NCBI GenBank assembly: GCA_035048815.1
Contig: JAUCBN010000023.1
Span: 20,317,501 to 20,381,500, forward strand
Source: Abelmoschus esculentus
Taxonomy: Eukaryota; Streptophyta; Magnoliopsida; Malvales; Malvaceae
DNA: 64,000 nucleotides
Direction: 5' to 3'
Both the position numbers and the translations under genes were made by a program. The notes under the pieces are model-generated. The model had not been told where the DNA came from. It was given only the letters and a program-made list of their open reading frames with translations, and did not search any database. Positions 1-12,504 of this stretch are shown one piece after another (within the stretch, counting starts at the first letter, position 1; the number at the start of each line of letters is the position of its first letter).

Positions 1-1032
1 TTCGTTTCTTCACATCTTCATTCAGATTAAGGTTAGATCTTTGAGTATTTTATTTTTAATTCTCTTAAACTGTTTGTTTGTTTGGTATGGATGTGTGTGT
101 ATCTGTCGATCTGGTGATAGTGAAGTGGCTTTAAATGATGTATATTTTTTTCAATTTGGATTTGGTTAGAAGTTAGCTTGGAATCCTTTCGTTTTAGTGC
201 TATACCCTAAACCCATAACGATTTCATATCTTCTCCATGATTTCTTAAACCATTATGTTGATGAACTTGTCTGTACTTATTGTTCTGTGCATGGTTTTTT
301 CTATTTAGGAGATGTTCCGTCAATGTTGTATGTCAAGTCTTTCTGAACATGAAAAATAAAAGGATGTGTTAATATCTTTGGATTTTTTTAGTCTACTTTT
401 TCTGTTCTTCATTCTTTTTGAATGGGTCTAGTTTTTACTCGGATAGTGGTTTCTGGATTTATAGATAATATACTTGTTAGGGCCGTCAACATAAGCGCCT
501 GCTCAGGTCCTCCTTTTACCTTTACAATTATTGTAAGTTAATCGTTGTTCCTTATCATTTTGTTTTAGTTGTATATAAGGTGTTTTCTAAACAAAACAAT
601 GGAAAAAATGGGTTGTTAATACAATATTAAATTAATTATTAAAGTAATAGAAAATACTTTCGTTCTATAGGGTTCATTCTTTAATTTTTGTTTAGGGCCA
701 TGAAAATATCAGAGACTACCCTGACACTTGTATGGATTTGGTTTCTAATGTGTAAACGTGTTAAACTATGGAATTGGTAATGGAAGAAAAACGGTTTTAT
801 TTTATTTTATTTTCTATTGCTTTTATTACTGTCTTGCAACAAATTGGTAGTTTTTAAGCATTAGTGGTTTGTTATTAATTTACCTTACTTTTTTAGATCA
901 TGATGGTTCTTTAAATCTCTTTTCTTTCAGGGCCTGTGCTGAAGACATGAAATAAAGTTTCAACTTTTATCTTCAGCTATTTTGATATTTCTTCAATTAC
1001 TTGAAGAATTTTTCCTTTTGTATTGAATTTCA
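1..1032 (+). promoter_or_regulatory. 5' leader of the ECA calcium ATPase gene, with a leader intron
   Basis: This stretch has no open frame and lies directly upstream of the ATPase start codon. A short non-coding exon probably ends at 31 (AAG followed by GTTAGA). A T-rich leader intron probably runs to 930, where the polypyrimidine tract ends in TTTCTTTCAG, and the second leader exon (931-1032) carries the ATG at 1033. The promoter and the start of transcription lie left of the window. The splice sites are read by eye; the acceptor at 930 is the stronger of the two. Confidence 0.5.
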
Positions 1033-4000
1033 ATGGGGAGAGGAGGGGGAGACTATGGGAAGAGAGAAACTGTTGGTGATGATTCTTCCAAGGTAGAATA
1101 TTTTCCTGCTTGGGCAAGGGATGTAAAACAATGCGAAGAGAAGTTCCAAACAAATCAGAAATTAGGTTTATCAAGTGCTGAAGTTGAACAAAGGAGGGAG
1201 ATTTATGGATGGAATGATTTAGAAAAGTATGAGGGCACATCTATATTTCAACTAATTTTGGAGCAATTTAATGACACATTGGTTAGAATATTATTGCTTG
1301 CTGCTGTTGTATCGTTTATTTTAGCTTGGTATGATGGGGATGAAGGAGGGGAGATGGAGGTAACGGCTTTTGTGGAGCCAATTGTAATATTCTTGATCTT
1401 GATAGTGAATGCCATTGTTGGAATATGGCAAGAAAACAATGCAGAAAAAGCCTTGGAGGCTCTGAAGGAAATTCAATCGGATCAGGCAAACGTGGTTCGA
1501 GATGGTAAGAAGATCTCAAATTTGCCTGCAAAAGAGCTTGTCCCAGGTGATATTGTGGAGTTGAGAGTTGGTGATAAAGTACCTGCCGATATGCGGGTTC
1601 TGAGTTTGATAAGCTCAACTGTAAGAGTTGAACAGGGGTCATTGACTGGAGAGAGTGAAGCTGTGAGCAAGACTGTGAAGGTTGTTCCTGAGAATTCAGA
1701 TATTCAAGGGAAGAAATGTATGGTTTTTGCTGGAACAACTGTGGTCAATGGAAACTGTATTTGCTTAGTCACCCACATAGGCATGACAACAGAGATTGGG
1801 AAGGTTCATTCACAGATTCATGAAGCATCACTGAGTGAGGAAGATACTCCATTAAAGAAGAAGTTGAATGAGTTTGGAGAGGTTCTAACAATGATAATCG
1901 GAGTGATTTGTGCGTTGGTTTGGCTTATTAATGTGAAGTATTTTCTTTCTTGGGAATACGTTGATGGTCGGCCAACAAACTTCAAGTTCTCATTTGAGAA
2001 GTGTACATATTACTTTGAAATTGCTGTTGCATTGGCTGTTGCTGCAATTCCAGAAGGTTTACCAGCTGTTATTACAACATGTCTGGCACTGGGAACCCGA
2101 AAGATGGCTCAAAAGAATGCACTTGTTCGTAAACTGCCTAGTGTTGAGACCCTTGGTTGCACAACTGTTATCTGTTCTGATAAGACAGGAACTTTGACTA
2201 CCAATCAGATGTCTGTTTCTAAGCTTATTGCTATAGGTTCAAGGCCTGGTACACTGCGAGCTTTTGATGTGGAAGGGACTACATATGATCCTTTTGATGG
2301 GAAAATTCGAGGCTGGCCTGCTGGTGAAATGGATGCCAATCTTCAAATGATTGCAAAGATTTCTGCTGTCTGCAATGATGCTGGTATCGAGCAATCTGGG
2401 AATCATTATGTTGCCACTGGAATGCCTACAGAGGCAGCTCTAAAGGTGACAAACCCCATTTCTGAAGTTCTTCAAGTTTTTCTATGTTGCATCTGTCTGT
2501 ATGCAGACAAACTGATGTGAATTAGAAGCCAAAGCATAAACCTAAGTTTGAACCTTTTTTTCTTGCATCATATTTTGGATTTAAATTATATTCTTTTAAA
2601 GTGATATAACAAGGACACCCAAGTCTCAGCATTAACAATTCCACTTTTTCAATTTACTGCAGTAGATGCTTGCTGCTGTGTGCCCATATTATAAACACTA
2701 CCTTGTTTGCCTGTGAAACTTGTGATGTGCTTATAGATTTACAGCGTCTAAACATTTGGTTTATACTAAAAGTCCATGTTGCATATTTTCGCCCTGCTGA
2801 GATTCCTATTTTGTTCCTTTTGACTTCAGGTTCTGGTTGAGAAAATGGGATTACCTGATGAGGACGGTTCCTCTTCGAATCATGGGGACCATCAACGTAA
2901 GTTAACTGATTTCTTTTCTCTAAATTATTTTTTTGTAAGGTGATGATTTTTGGATCCTACTTTATTTCTCGTTTCTTATGTTCTGCTACTTTAGGTTGTT
3001 CTCAACTGTGGAACAAAATGGAGCAAAGGATTGCAACACTTGAGTTTGACCGTGACCGGAAGTCCATGGGAGTCATTGTGAATTCCAGTGGAGGACGAAA
3101 AGCATTGCTAGTAAAGGTTTAATTATCTCTCATTCCCTTGCAACAGAGACTGACTATTTGTTGATTTATTTTCATTTGTTCTCTTTCAATACCCTTTCCT
3201 CTCTTTTCTTGTGCCAGTAAACACCCTAGTAAGATTTTTTTATCATAATGCTTACTGCTGGATTCCTTTGCATGGACTGACTACTTGAATGTCCTTTGCA
3301 TATGTCGCTCTGATTGTGCATGCTTAATGGCTCAGGGTGCTGTTGAGAATCTATTGGATAGGAGCTTTTTCATGCAGCTACGTGATGGATCTATCATAGA
3401 ACTAGACCAATATTCGAAGGATCTTATTTTACAGAGTCTTCACGAAATGTCAACAGATGCATTACGTTGCCTTGGTTTCGCGTACAAGGAAGAGCTTTTT
3501 GAGTTTGCAACATATAATGGTGATGAGGATCATCCAGCTCATCAGCTTTTGCTTAATCCATCCAGTTACTCTTCAATCGAGAGCAAACTTATTTTTGTTG
3601 GTTTAGCAGGGCTAAGGGTAAGCTTCTTCTGGGTTATTTGTAATTTTGTTTTCTTACCACTGTCCGCTATTTTTTCTGAAGCACATGAACAAACCTATGA
3701 AGGATCCTCCTCGGAAAGAGGTTCGTCAAGCAATTGAGGACTGCAAGGCAGCTGGGATTCGTGTTATGGTCATTACAGGAGACAACAAGAACACAGCAGA
3801 AGCTATTTGTCGTGAAATTGGTGTATTTGGACCTTCTGAAGATATCAATTCAAGAAGCTTAACTGGAAAGGACTTTATGGATCATCCTGATCAGAAAAAT
3901 CATCTGAGACAGAGTGGAGGTCTTTTATTTTCTCGGGCTGAGCCAAGGCACAAACAAGAAATAGTTAGGTTGCTGAAGGATGATGGTGAAGTGGTTGCTA

Positions 4001-6016
4001 TGACTGGGGATGGAGTTAATGATGCTCCTGCTTTGAAGTTGGCTGATATTGGAGTTGCAATGGGCATTGCTGGAACCGAGGTATTCACTGTCCTTTCCTA
4101 TTATTTCATTGTGCCCAAATGGTTACTTGCGTCTAATAATATGTTATCTCATTATGTGCTTGTGTGCCCTGTTTTCTAATTGTATACTGCCGGCTCTCAT
4201 TGTGAAATAGCATCTGAATGATGATGATTCAGAGACTCATCTGAATGCATGTACCGCATGTATGGTTTGCTTCTGTTTCCTAATGGTTACTTGCGTCTAA
4301 TAATATGTTATCTCATTATGTGCTTGTGTGCCCTGTTTTCTAATTGTATACTGTCGGCTCTCATTGTGAAGTAGCATCTGAATGATGATGATTCAGAGAC
4401 TCATCTGAATGCATGTAGCACATGTATGGTGTGCTTCTGTTTATTCAGAATGTATATGTTGGAACAGCTATACCTCTATTTCCTGACATTATATAGATAT
4501 TGCTTGAGTCAACTAGTTCTGTTGCGCTTGGGCAGTTAAAGTAAATTTGACATCCCAGAACGTAGTAAGTTTAAGTTATATATTCTTATTTGATCCTTTC
4601 TTTATCACTGCTTGATTCTTTCTAGGTTGCAAAGGAAGCCTCTGACATGGTGTTAGCAGATGATAACTTCAGCACTATAGTTGCTGCAGTTGGTGAGGGC
4701 AGATCCATTTACAACAATATGAAGGCTTTTATAAGGTTAGTATTGTAACTTAGATGTATGGCTAAACAATGAAGTAGCAATGTTTGCATATTTAACAAAG
4801 GGTCATTATTCCATGCACAAGCACTTGTGGAAACTTTGTTTGCGCAAATGCCTTTGTTTTAGGGTTTAGGGTCTCCATTTAGGGTTTATGATTTAAGTGT
4901 AGTAGTTCTGAATTTATGGGCTATTGATAGAATTTTAGGTTTAACAGCATCATATTAATCCTTTAACAAATTGCACCGAGTCTACTTTTGACCGTTGCAC
5001 CCATTCATGCTAGATTCCAGCTCTAGAAGGTAGAGAATGTTAAATTCTCTTCCAAAAATTTTGTTCTATTTTGTTAATTTCTAAATCACAACATTGAGTG
5101 ACGGTTTTCTACATAAAATCACAGGTACATGATATCCTCCAACATTGGTGAGGTTGCTTCTATATTTTTGACCGCTGCGTTGGGAATTCCGGAAGGCATG
5201 ATCCCTGTTCAGCTTCTGTGGGTGAATCTTGTTACTGATGGACCTCCAGCAACTGCTCTAGGGTTCAACCCCCCTGACAAAGACATAATGAAGAAGCCTC
5301 CTAGACGAAGTGATGACTCACTAATCACTGCTTGGATCTTATTCCGCTACCTAGTAATTGATTCATTCTTTTATTGCCATTGAATTATACCTTTAACAAA
5401 GATGAAAACTAACATAACTCCATCGGTGCAGGTGATCGGACTCTATGTTGGGGCAGCCACGGTTGGGGTCTTCATCATATGGTACACCCACCACAGTTTC
5501 CTGGGCATTGATATAAGTGGAGATGGCCATAGTCTTGTTACCTACTCCCAACTTGCCAACTGGGATAAATGCAACTCGTGGGAAAATTTCTCGGTGTCAC
5601 CGTTCACAGCGGGTTCCCAAGTATTCAAATTCGATCTTGAACCATGTGATTACTTTCATACAGGGAAAATCAAAGCCTCAACTCTTTCCCTCTCGGTCTT
5701 AGTAGCGATTGAAATGTTTAACGCCCTTAACGCTCTATCGGAAGACGGAAGCTTGTTGACAATGCCTCCATGGGTCAACCCATGGCTCCTTTTAGCCATG
5801 TCCATCTCATTTGGCCTACACTTCTTGATTCTGTACGTGCCTGTCCTTGCACAAGTTTTTGGGATTGTTCCCCTCACCACCAACGAATGGTTGCTTGTCA
5901 TCGCTGTTGCTTTACCAGTCATTTTAATCGACGAGGTTCTCAAATTCATCGGAAGATGTACAGTCGGGTTGCGCTACCCTGCTGTATCAAGACCGTCAAA
6001 GCAGAAGGCTGAGTGA
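1033..6016 (+). CDS. ECA1: ER-type (P2A) Ca2+-transporting ATPase, ECA1/ECA4-like
   Basis: This is a P-type pump that moves Ca2+ (and in this family Mn2+) from cytosol into the ER lumen. Eight coding exons join in frame: 1033-2445, 2830-2896, 2995-3116, 3336-3617, 3703-4080, 4626-4735, 5125-5353 and 5432-6016. They give 1061 residues, the length I recall for Arabidopsis ECA1. Visible landmarks are the actuator TGES loop (about 205-208), PEGL in membrane helix M4 (340-343), the phosphorylation motif CSDKTGTLTT with Asp383, and the hinge motif TGDGVND (about 729-735). The last two exons hold the C-terminal membrane helices. Apparent stops after 2445, 3116, 3617, 4080 and 5353 all lie in introns. 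The gene looks intact. ECA1 and ECA4 are near-identical paralogues in Arabidopsis, so the choice between them is open. The intron at 4081-4625 carries a tandem duplication. Confidence 0.96.
4119..4443 (+). repeat. 164-bp tandem duplication inside an ECA intron
   Basis: Two copies of a segment of about 160 bp, at roughly 4119-4279 and 4283-4443, lie head to tail in the intron between coding exons 5 and 6. The period is 164 bp, measured from GGTTACTTGCG at 4121 and 4285. By eye only about five bases differ, so the duplication is young compared with the other repeats here. It leaves both splice sites of the intron (4081 and 4625) untouched. Confidence 0.9.
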
Positions 6017-6569
6017 TTATCATTGTTATATAGTAAATTGTAATAACATTTTAGGGGATCAACATAGAATCCAGTAGATGCTTTATTTCAACTTCAGTAA
6101 ATTTTCCATGAAATTCTATTTTCGTTCTGCTTTGAATATTTCATTCAAATCACTCATAAGTCCGAAACTCTAGTTTACAACAAATCTCAACATCAGAGTA
6201 CAGGATCCTAAAAATTTCTAACTACCAAATCCATACAAAGTCCTACTGTAAGGATAAAATCGAGAAATAAACTAATTTCAGTAGAGAAGATAGATTGAAG
6301 GGTAACATGAGCAGAAAAGAATAGTAGATGAGGCGAGAGAAAAAGAAAACGGGAGATAAGAGACTTCGTTCATCGTTTCTTTAGTAATCTTATTTTTTAA
6401 GAAATTTAGCCTCGTTAAAAATTCCTTCTACAGTCGATATTAAAAAGTTTAATGTCAACCCCTAAAAGGGAAAAGAGTACCCACTAAGATTATCCATTAA
6501 TAACATCATCAATTACAATTTGTTCAATACAATTTGAACATTCAAAATAAAAATAATTACATTGTTGAT
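6017..6569 (+). other. 3' flank of ECA, no gene seen
   Basis: Just after the stop codon lies AT-rich sequence that probably contains the ATPase 3' UTR (roughly the first 150 bp). I see no further open frame, RNA gene or clear repeat before the retrotransposon remnant. Confidence 0.4.
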
Positions 6570-7652
6570 TATTAAATGCCCAGTACACTAAAGTATGGGT
6601 TGCCTTATTAGTTGAACGATGAATAAAGACAACCGATAGATGATGATGCCGTGAAGAAGATCCTTTGTCTCGTTCATGCTTTGTACCAATGTTGACCTAC
6701 CTTGGGTTCTCAATTGTAACTGATTCACCACATTTGCAACGTCTCCCTCAATAACAACCTTTGGTCAATCTTGATCTAATGCAAAAAGAATAGCCGAATA
6801 GAAAGAATGACTCTCAAGAATCTCTGCTGATAGCGCTCGGGGAATGATACGTGCACATCCTGTTAGGACCAAACCATGGTGGTCTCGTGCCAAAATTCCT
6901 ATCGCTCCAAGGTCTGTAGTAGAATGATACATTCCATCAACTGATATTTTAACCGTACCTGAAGGGGGCTTAATCCATACATGTGATGCTTGTAGTTGTA
7001 AGAATACAGATGGGAGAGGTGAAATGATAACATGATTGAACCCATTGTGCAAGTGTTTGACGTTTTCCACAATTAAAAAAGGCGGTTGTAGCTTGTTGTT
7101 GTGGACCAACTCATTTTGTCGATTCCAAATTTTTCAAAGAAGCACTACAAACCCCGCAAACATATCCTCAAAAAGAATTATCGCACAATGTTCCAACCAT
7201 TCAAAACAAGATTGTGATAAATCAGATAAAGCACGACTCGATAAATGAAACAACTTGTGAATTTCTCGAGTAGCTGAACAATCTTGAAGGGCATGAACCA
7301 TGGTCTATAATTCTATATTGCACAAAAGGCATATGTCACCGAAGGAGTTGTGAACACTCAATCTAGTTCACCGGTAAAGCTTCATGTGCAACACGCCAAA
7401 TGAAGATTCGGATCTTCGGAAGAACCTTAAGCTTTGATAAAGTATACCACAGCTTTGATGGTGGCTCAGGATCGTGAAATTGCCTCATCAACCATGCATA
7501 CCCTGATCGTGTTGAGTATGTGTCACTCGAATAATATCTTCATATTAAAATATCTGAATCCAAATTCGCTATCAAACACTAAAAAATAGTATTTGCATCA
7601 GTTGTGGTGAAAACCTGATGGACCTTTTGTACATCCCACCCATTATATGAGG

Positions 7653-8185
7653 TAGGGGTGAGTATTCGATCGAGTTGAGTCGAGTAAAAAATTTTTGAGT
7701 TATTCGAGTTTACGAGTCATATTTTATAACTCAAACTTTATTTGAATTTTTCGGTTCGAGTCGCGTTTAAGAAATTCAAGTCGAGTCGAATCGAATCGAG
7801 TCGAGTTTTCAAGTTCCTATAAATATTTATTTATCATATTATAATATGATTTGATTTCAATTTAAACGACTTTCTCTAATCATATAAGATATTTATCTAT
7901 ATATTTTTTCATATGTAGCGATATTTCTTTATATTTTTATATATCAATGTATATATATCATTAAAAAACGATAGACTCGTCTTAAACTTAAAAATTAATC
8001 CTTTAATTATTAAAAATTTTGAGTTGTTCGAGTTATTCGAATTCCATTTTACAACTTGAATTTTATTTGAAATTTTTTCGAGTCGAGTCTATGAAATTTC
8101 GAGTCGAGTCAAAATAAGTTAAGTATTTACGCCTCGAGTCGAGTTATTCGATTTTTTTGAGTCGAGACGAGTTTTCTCACCCTTA
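7653..8185 (+). mobile_element. hAT-type MITE, copy 1, with 8-bp target duplication
   Basis: A 533-bp element begins TAGGGGTGAGTA and ends TCTCACCCTTA, so its termini are inverted repeats of about 10 bp. It is flanked by the perfect 8-bp direct repeat ATATGAGG (7645-7652 and 8186-8193), the target-site size of the hAT superfamily. The ends are rich in TCGAGTCGAG-like runs and the middle is AT-rich; there is no coding capacity. It interrupts the LINE remnant. Confidence 0.9.
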
Positions 8186-8344
8186 ATATGAGGGAATCAT
8201 AAAATCACCACATTCCGAAGGATCAGCTGACACCAACATAACTCTCTGTTAAATGCATCCTTTCAACACTCCCAATTTACACGAAAGATAGGAGTAGTGC
8301 TATCAATCCCAACCTGCCAAAAATAACTATCACGAAGATGCTGC

Positions 8345-8899
8345 TTAGGGTGAGTAAAACTCGACTCGACTTGAAAAAATCGAATAACTCGATTTTACCT
8401 GAAGCAAAAATACTCGACTCGTTTAGACTCGACTCGAAATTTCATAGACTCGACTCGACTCGAAAAAATTTCAAATAAAGTTTGAGTTGTAAAATGAAAA
8501 TTTGAATAACTCAAATAACTCAAAATTTTTAGTAATTAAAGGAATAATTTTTAAATTTAAGACGAATCTCTTAATTTTATATGATATATATACATTGATA
8601 TATGAAAATATAAAGAAATATTGCTACATATGAAAAATATATATATGTATATCTTATATGATTAGAGAAAATCGTCTAAATTGGAATCAAATCATACTAT
8701 AACATGATAAATAATTATAATCAAATATTTATAGGAACTCGAAACTCGACTCGATTCGACTCGACTCGAATTTCTTAAACTCGACTCGAACCGAAAAAAT
8801 TTCAAATAAAGTTTGAGTTGTAAAATGTGACTCGTCAACTCAAATAACTCAAATTTTTTTGACTCTACTCTACTCGACTCGATCGAATACTCACCCCTA
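8345..8899 (-). mobile_element. hAT-type MITE, copy 2, inverted relative to copy 1
   Basis: A 555-bp element begins TTAGGGTGAGTAAAACTCG and ends ATACTCACCCCTA. It is flanked by the perfect 8-bp direct repeat GATGCTGC (8337-8344 and 8900-8907). Its sequence is the reverse complement of copy 1 with moderate divergence, including the runs of CGACTCGACT and the AT-rich core. It also interrupts the LINE, only about 150 bp from copy 1. Confidence 0.9.
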
Positions 8900-9385
8900 G
8901 ATGCTGCATCGCAAAATGAATAGATCTCCAAGCATAAGATAGTCTATCCCCTAATCTCGCATCAAGGACATGGTGTCCTGCAAAGTATTTGCACGAGAGA
9001 ACACGAAAAACCAGTGATTGTGGATCAATTATAAAACGCCATACCTGCTTACCCAATAAAGTAATGCTAAATTGATGTAAATCTCTAAAAGCAAGACCAC
9101 CCGCTCTTTTGGAGGCACATAAATTTTACTAAGCAATCATTGACCATCCTCTACCCGATGCTCGACCAAGCCACTAATAATTACGCATCACACTCATGAT
9201 TTGTGAAATAAGATAATCCGGAAGCAATAACATACAATGACATATGTAGGTAGTGCTTGAGCCACAACTTTGAGAAAAATTTCTCGGCCACCAAAAGACA
9301 AAAAAGTTTTAGTCCATCCTCGTACACGAGCAGTCACCTTATTAAGAAGAAAACCAAACTTCTCCGACTTGTTAAAATATGTCTA

Positions 9386-9779
9386 TTTAAAGCTCTAGTC
9401 TATTTAAACTGGTTACAAAGAATTTTCAATTAACACAACTAAGCTCAAATGTTCTTATATTATTCACAAATAAAAATAACTTGTTATAAATCTCTCTACC
9501 TGAAATAATTATGATCTTTAAAAATTAAAACAATTCTCTTTTATCTATGATTAGACTAACTGTGTTTTTACCCTCTCTTAACTAAAACCAACATTAGAAA
9601 AGAATCATCCACCGAAATAAAAGAATGAGTTGATGAAACGTATTTTTTTTTGTTTTTTGAAAAATTGAAAAATGGAAGATGAAAAAAGGTGAAGTTTCCA
9701 TCAACAACTTTAGTAGTCAGGACACGTGTTAAAGGATTAACTTTCAACAACATGGGAAATTGATACAACATTGATTAAG
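9386..9779. other. AT-rich intergenic sequence
   Basis: I see no gene, repeat border or RNA gene here. The open frame at 9568-9771 has no recognisable features. Confidence 0.3.
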
Positions 9780-10645
9780 TGTTGTTGTTGATAGAAACTT
9801 TAGATTCGAGATTAGATACTTAAAATCTATCTTAATTACTTCTAAACACTTCAAGATTCATGTATTTAGGCATCAAAAACAGTCATGTAAAACTCTTGAA
9901 CTAAAATCAAGAAAATAATAGAATTTTTATCAAGAAAATCGATTTTATTGATTCAAGACTTTAAAGATTGTTGTAATAAACCAAGAAATTAAAAATTTCA
10001 TTAAAGAAATTTAGGTTTCAGAGGTTTGAATGATTCTCACCTCCAATGATCCAACATTATTTCAAGGTTTAAAAACAAGTAAAACCGAAGAAAAACAAAG
10101 AGATTTTAAAGAAGAAAAATATAAAAAATTAACCAAATGAATTTTTATTGAAAAGATTGATGTTTACCTTTGAAAAGATGATGGACTAGCTGCCAATAAG
10201 AGGACAAGTCAAAATTATAAGAATATAGGTTTTGGTTTTGATAAAAAAAATAGTTTTTTTAGAATTAATATTAGGTTATTTGGGTTATTAATTAAAATTA
10301 TAGGTTTGTAGGTTATTAAAATAGGCCCTTAGATGTCTTGAATCAACTAGGATTAGGGTTGAAATAAAGCACCTTAAAGATTCAAAGTTTTGGCTTAGTT
10401 TATAAAATTATCTTTAATTTTTCAATTTCTTACAAAATAGTCAATAATTTTAAAATCTTAGGGATTCAAGGGTTAATTTTTGAAATTGAGTTGACCAAAG
10501 TCAAATATATATTAAATAATAATTTTAAGATATTTTTTCATAATTTATTTTGAGTTAAAATTAATTTTTAAGTATTTAATCACGAACTAGGCTATACCGA
10601 CAAAATCGGTTCACTAACTTCTAGGCTCATTTGTGGAGCGTTACA
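9780..10645 (-). mobile_element. Ty3/gypsy LTR, probably solo, minus orientation
   Basis: On the minus strand the sequence starts TGTAACGCTCC at 10645 and runs leftwards. It matches the LTR at 28035 in the opposite orientation over about 650 bp by eye, including GGTCAACTCAATTTCAAAA and a region around AATCATTCAAACCTC. TGTAACGCC is a common start of LTRs in chromovirus-type gypsy elements. No internal coding region is attached. The left border near 9780 is uncertain. Confidence 0.65.
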
Positions 10646-11007
10646 CTTAATTTAGCTCGAATATAAATATAATTTCATCTAAAGGGAGGAATAACTCTTG
10701 GGCTGCCTTATCTTGCTCTTTCATGGAAAAAAGATGATGAAAATGGACACTTGATGTATGTAGACATTTTGACAGCAAAAATAGGAATGTCTCTTCCTAT
10801 GCCATGATAATTCTCATGCTAATTAACCTTATTAATATCATAATATTATGCAATAAGAAGGCCTTCATTTTTTGTCTTCAAGTAGAATACAAACAGATTC
10901 CAAAAGATGATGAAAAAGTGACTTGAATGCTATAATTATTTGAATAGTGATGACCTTAATAGCATGAATAAAATCAACTTTAAATTTCTTTGAATATGTG
11001 AATAAAG
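10646..11007. other. Intergenic sequence, nothing recognised
   Basis: AT-rich sequence between an LTR and a foldback element. I find no open frame or repeat unit that I can name. Confidence 0.3.
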
Positions 11008-11683
11008 GAGAAATTATTACATGAACTCTTTCCACCACCTAGGATATGATCCCAACCAATTAAATTAAGACACATAATATATTTTTTCCATATCAAATTT
11101 ACACATAAGCATCGGTGAAACCATCTAATTTAATGTCTTTGATTAAAAAAAGGAAAAAAAATATTACCAAAGATTTCTTGTGTCTTCTTTCTCTTTATTC
11201 TTTAAAATTTTCTAATTAATTTTTTATATGGATTTGGGGTTTAGGGTTTAGAGTTTAGGGTTAGGGATTAATGGTTTAGGGTTTATGTGGTTTAGGTTTA
11301 GGGTTTGGGATTTATGTGGTCTAGGTTTAAAATTTAGGGTTAGAGTTAGGGTTTTGAGTTATGTATTATTGTTTAGGTTTAGGGTTTAGGGTTATGTGTT
11401 ATTGTTTAGGTTTAGGGTTTAGGGTTAGAGTTAGGATTTAGGGTTTAAGGTTTAGGGTTAGGGGTTAGAAAAGATTAATTAAAAAAATTGACCAATTAAG
11501 AGGAAGACAACATAAAAAATCTTTGATAATATTTTTTTCATTTATAAATCAAATGCATTAAAGTGGATGATTTGGATGATGCTTATGTGTAAATATGATA
11601 TGGAAAAAATATATTATGTGTCTTATTTTAATTGATTGGGATCATATCCTAGGTGATGGGAAGGGTTCATGTAATAATTTCTC
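11008..11683. mobile_element. Foldback element with long inverted arms and a telomere-like core
   Basis: The left arm (about 11008-11228) and right arm (about 11465-11683) are inverted copies of about 220 bp, roughly 80% identical by eye. Both begin GAGAAATTATTACATGAAC and share CACCTAGGATATGATCCC. A 6-bp direct repeat ATAAAG flanks the element. The core, about 11230-11465, is a degenerate run of TTTAGGG/TTAGGG units, the plant telomere type, with GTTATGTRTTATTGTTTAGG occurring twice. There is no coding capacity. Long arms suggest a Mutator-like or foldback origin. Confidence 0.75.
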
Positions 11684-11694
11684 ATAAAGAAGGC

Positions 11695-11905
11695 CTTGAA
11701 TGGCTTTTCTCTTGGCTTTTCATGTCATACATTTTTTCAAGTGAATCTTCACTTAAAAAATTGTTTTTAAAATGAATTAACAGTAAATATGAGTGAAGTT
11801 TCTAATATGACATGAAAAAAATAATGAGGTTGATAGTGTTTTTAATGGTTAGTCCCATAAATAAACGTAGTACAACTTACTTATGATATAATTTCTCCTT
11901 TCTAA
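11695..11905. mobile_element. Degenerate MITE with TATGATATAATTTCTCC end
   Basis: Inner inverted halves read CATGTCATACATTTTTTCAA and, on the other side, TTCTAATATGACATG. The right end is CTTATGATATAATTTCTCC. The same ends and inner hairpin recur at 32355-32556, 38560-38760 and 51568-51725. The left end is worn. Confidence 0.5.
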
Positions 11906-12504
11906 GAGTTTACGAAATTCACTCGTATTTTACTTTTCTAAATGCACTTCGGCTTTTTCTCGTTTTTTTCCCTTCTGTTATGCGTTGATATTTGGTTGAG
12001 TTGTCAAATTTATCCTTGTGCGTTGAACTCTCCATTTTAAATGGTCCATCCCACGTCATCAATCAACCAATCCCTTCACATAAGTTCCTTTTTTTTTCAA
12101 ACATCAAATTTGTCCACATTCCCTTTATGGTTTTCTAGAGGAAGGTCATGATCTATAGTTTTGTCATATTTCTTTGTTCTTTTTCACTCAGATGGAAAAG
12201 TCTTCGAAATGCTCCCCCTACCTTCTCTATCTACTACTTCTACTGCAGCTAACTTAATTATGGAACACAACTCAAAGACAAGAATCAGGGTTGATTTAGC
12301 TGCATTGACTCCATGTTATCAGCTTCTTCCAATTTGCTGCAAAATGCTAATAAAATGCATAGTATTTTGCTTTCTTCAGTTATGGAAGTGGCTAACAAAT
12401 TAGAGTCATATCTATCATAGCTTTCATCCTTCGTAGTTCATAAAATACTGAGAATAAACAAAACAATGAGCTTGAAATGCAAAAAGGATCCGGCATGGAT
12501 CTTA
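11906..12504. other. 3' flank of the ankyrin gene
   Basis: The part nearest 12504 is probably the 3' UTR of the minus-strand ankyrin gene. The 80-codon plus-strand frame at 12161-12403 has no recognisable features and I do not call it. Confidence 0.35.

Larger units (their letters stand above)
6570..9385 (-). mobile_element. Non-LTR (LINE) retrotransposon remnant, 3' part
   Basis: Read on the minus strand, the frames hold the C-terminal part of a plant LINE polyprotein in the right order. Near 9300 comes the end of the reverse transcriptase region (SFGGREIFLK-like), then at about 9110-8905 a KRAGGLAFRDL ... GKQVWR ... YAWRSI block, then a zinc-binding RVT block near 7500-7370 (PKIRIFIWR). 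Last, at about 7110-6765, comes a plant RNase H-like domain (WIKPPSGTVKISVDG ... GILARDHHG). Stops and frameshifts are scattered, so it is dead, and the 5' half including most of the reverse transcriptase is missing. Two MITEs (7653-8185 and 8345-8899) are inserted in it. The outer borders are approximate. Confidence 0.85.

Noticed and set aside
2446..2520. Stop codon that would truncate the ATPase at 495 residues
   Set aside because: It is in an intron; the donor at 2446 and acceptor at 2829 restore the frame and the family sequence.
7653..8899. Runs of TCGAGTCGAG as a regulatory or CRISPR-like array
   Set aside because: They are the ends of MITEs with target duplications; there are no regular spacers.
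11230..11465. A true internal telomere or chromosome-fusion site
   Set aside because: The TTTAGGG units are degenerate and enclosed by the inverted arms of a foldback element.
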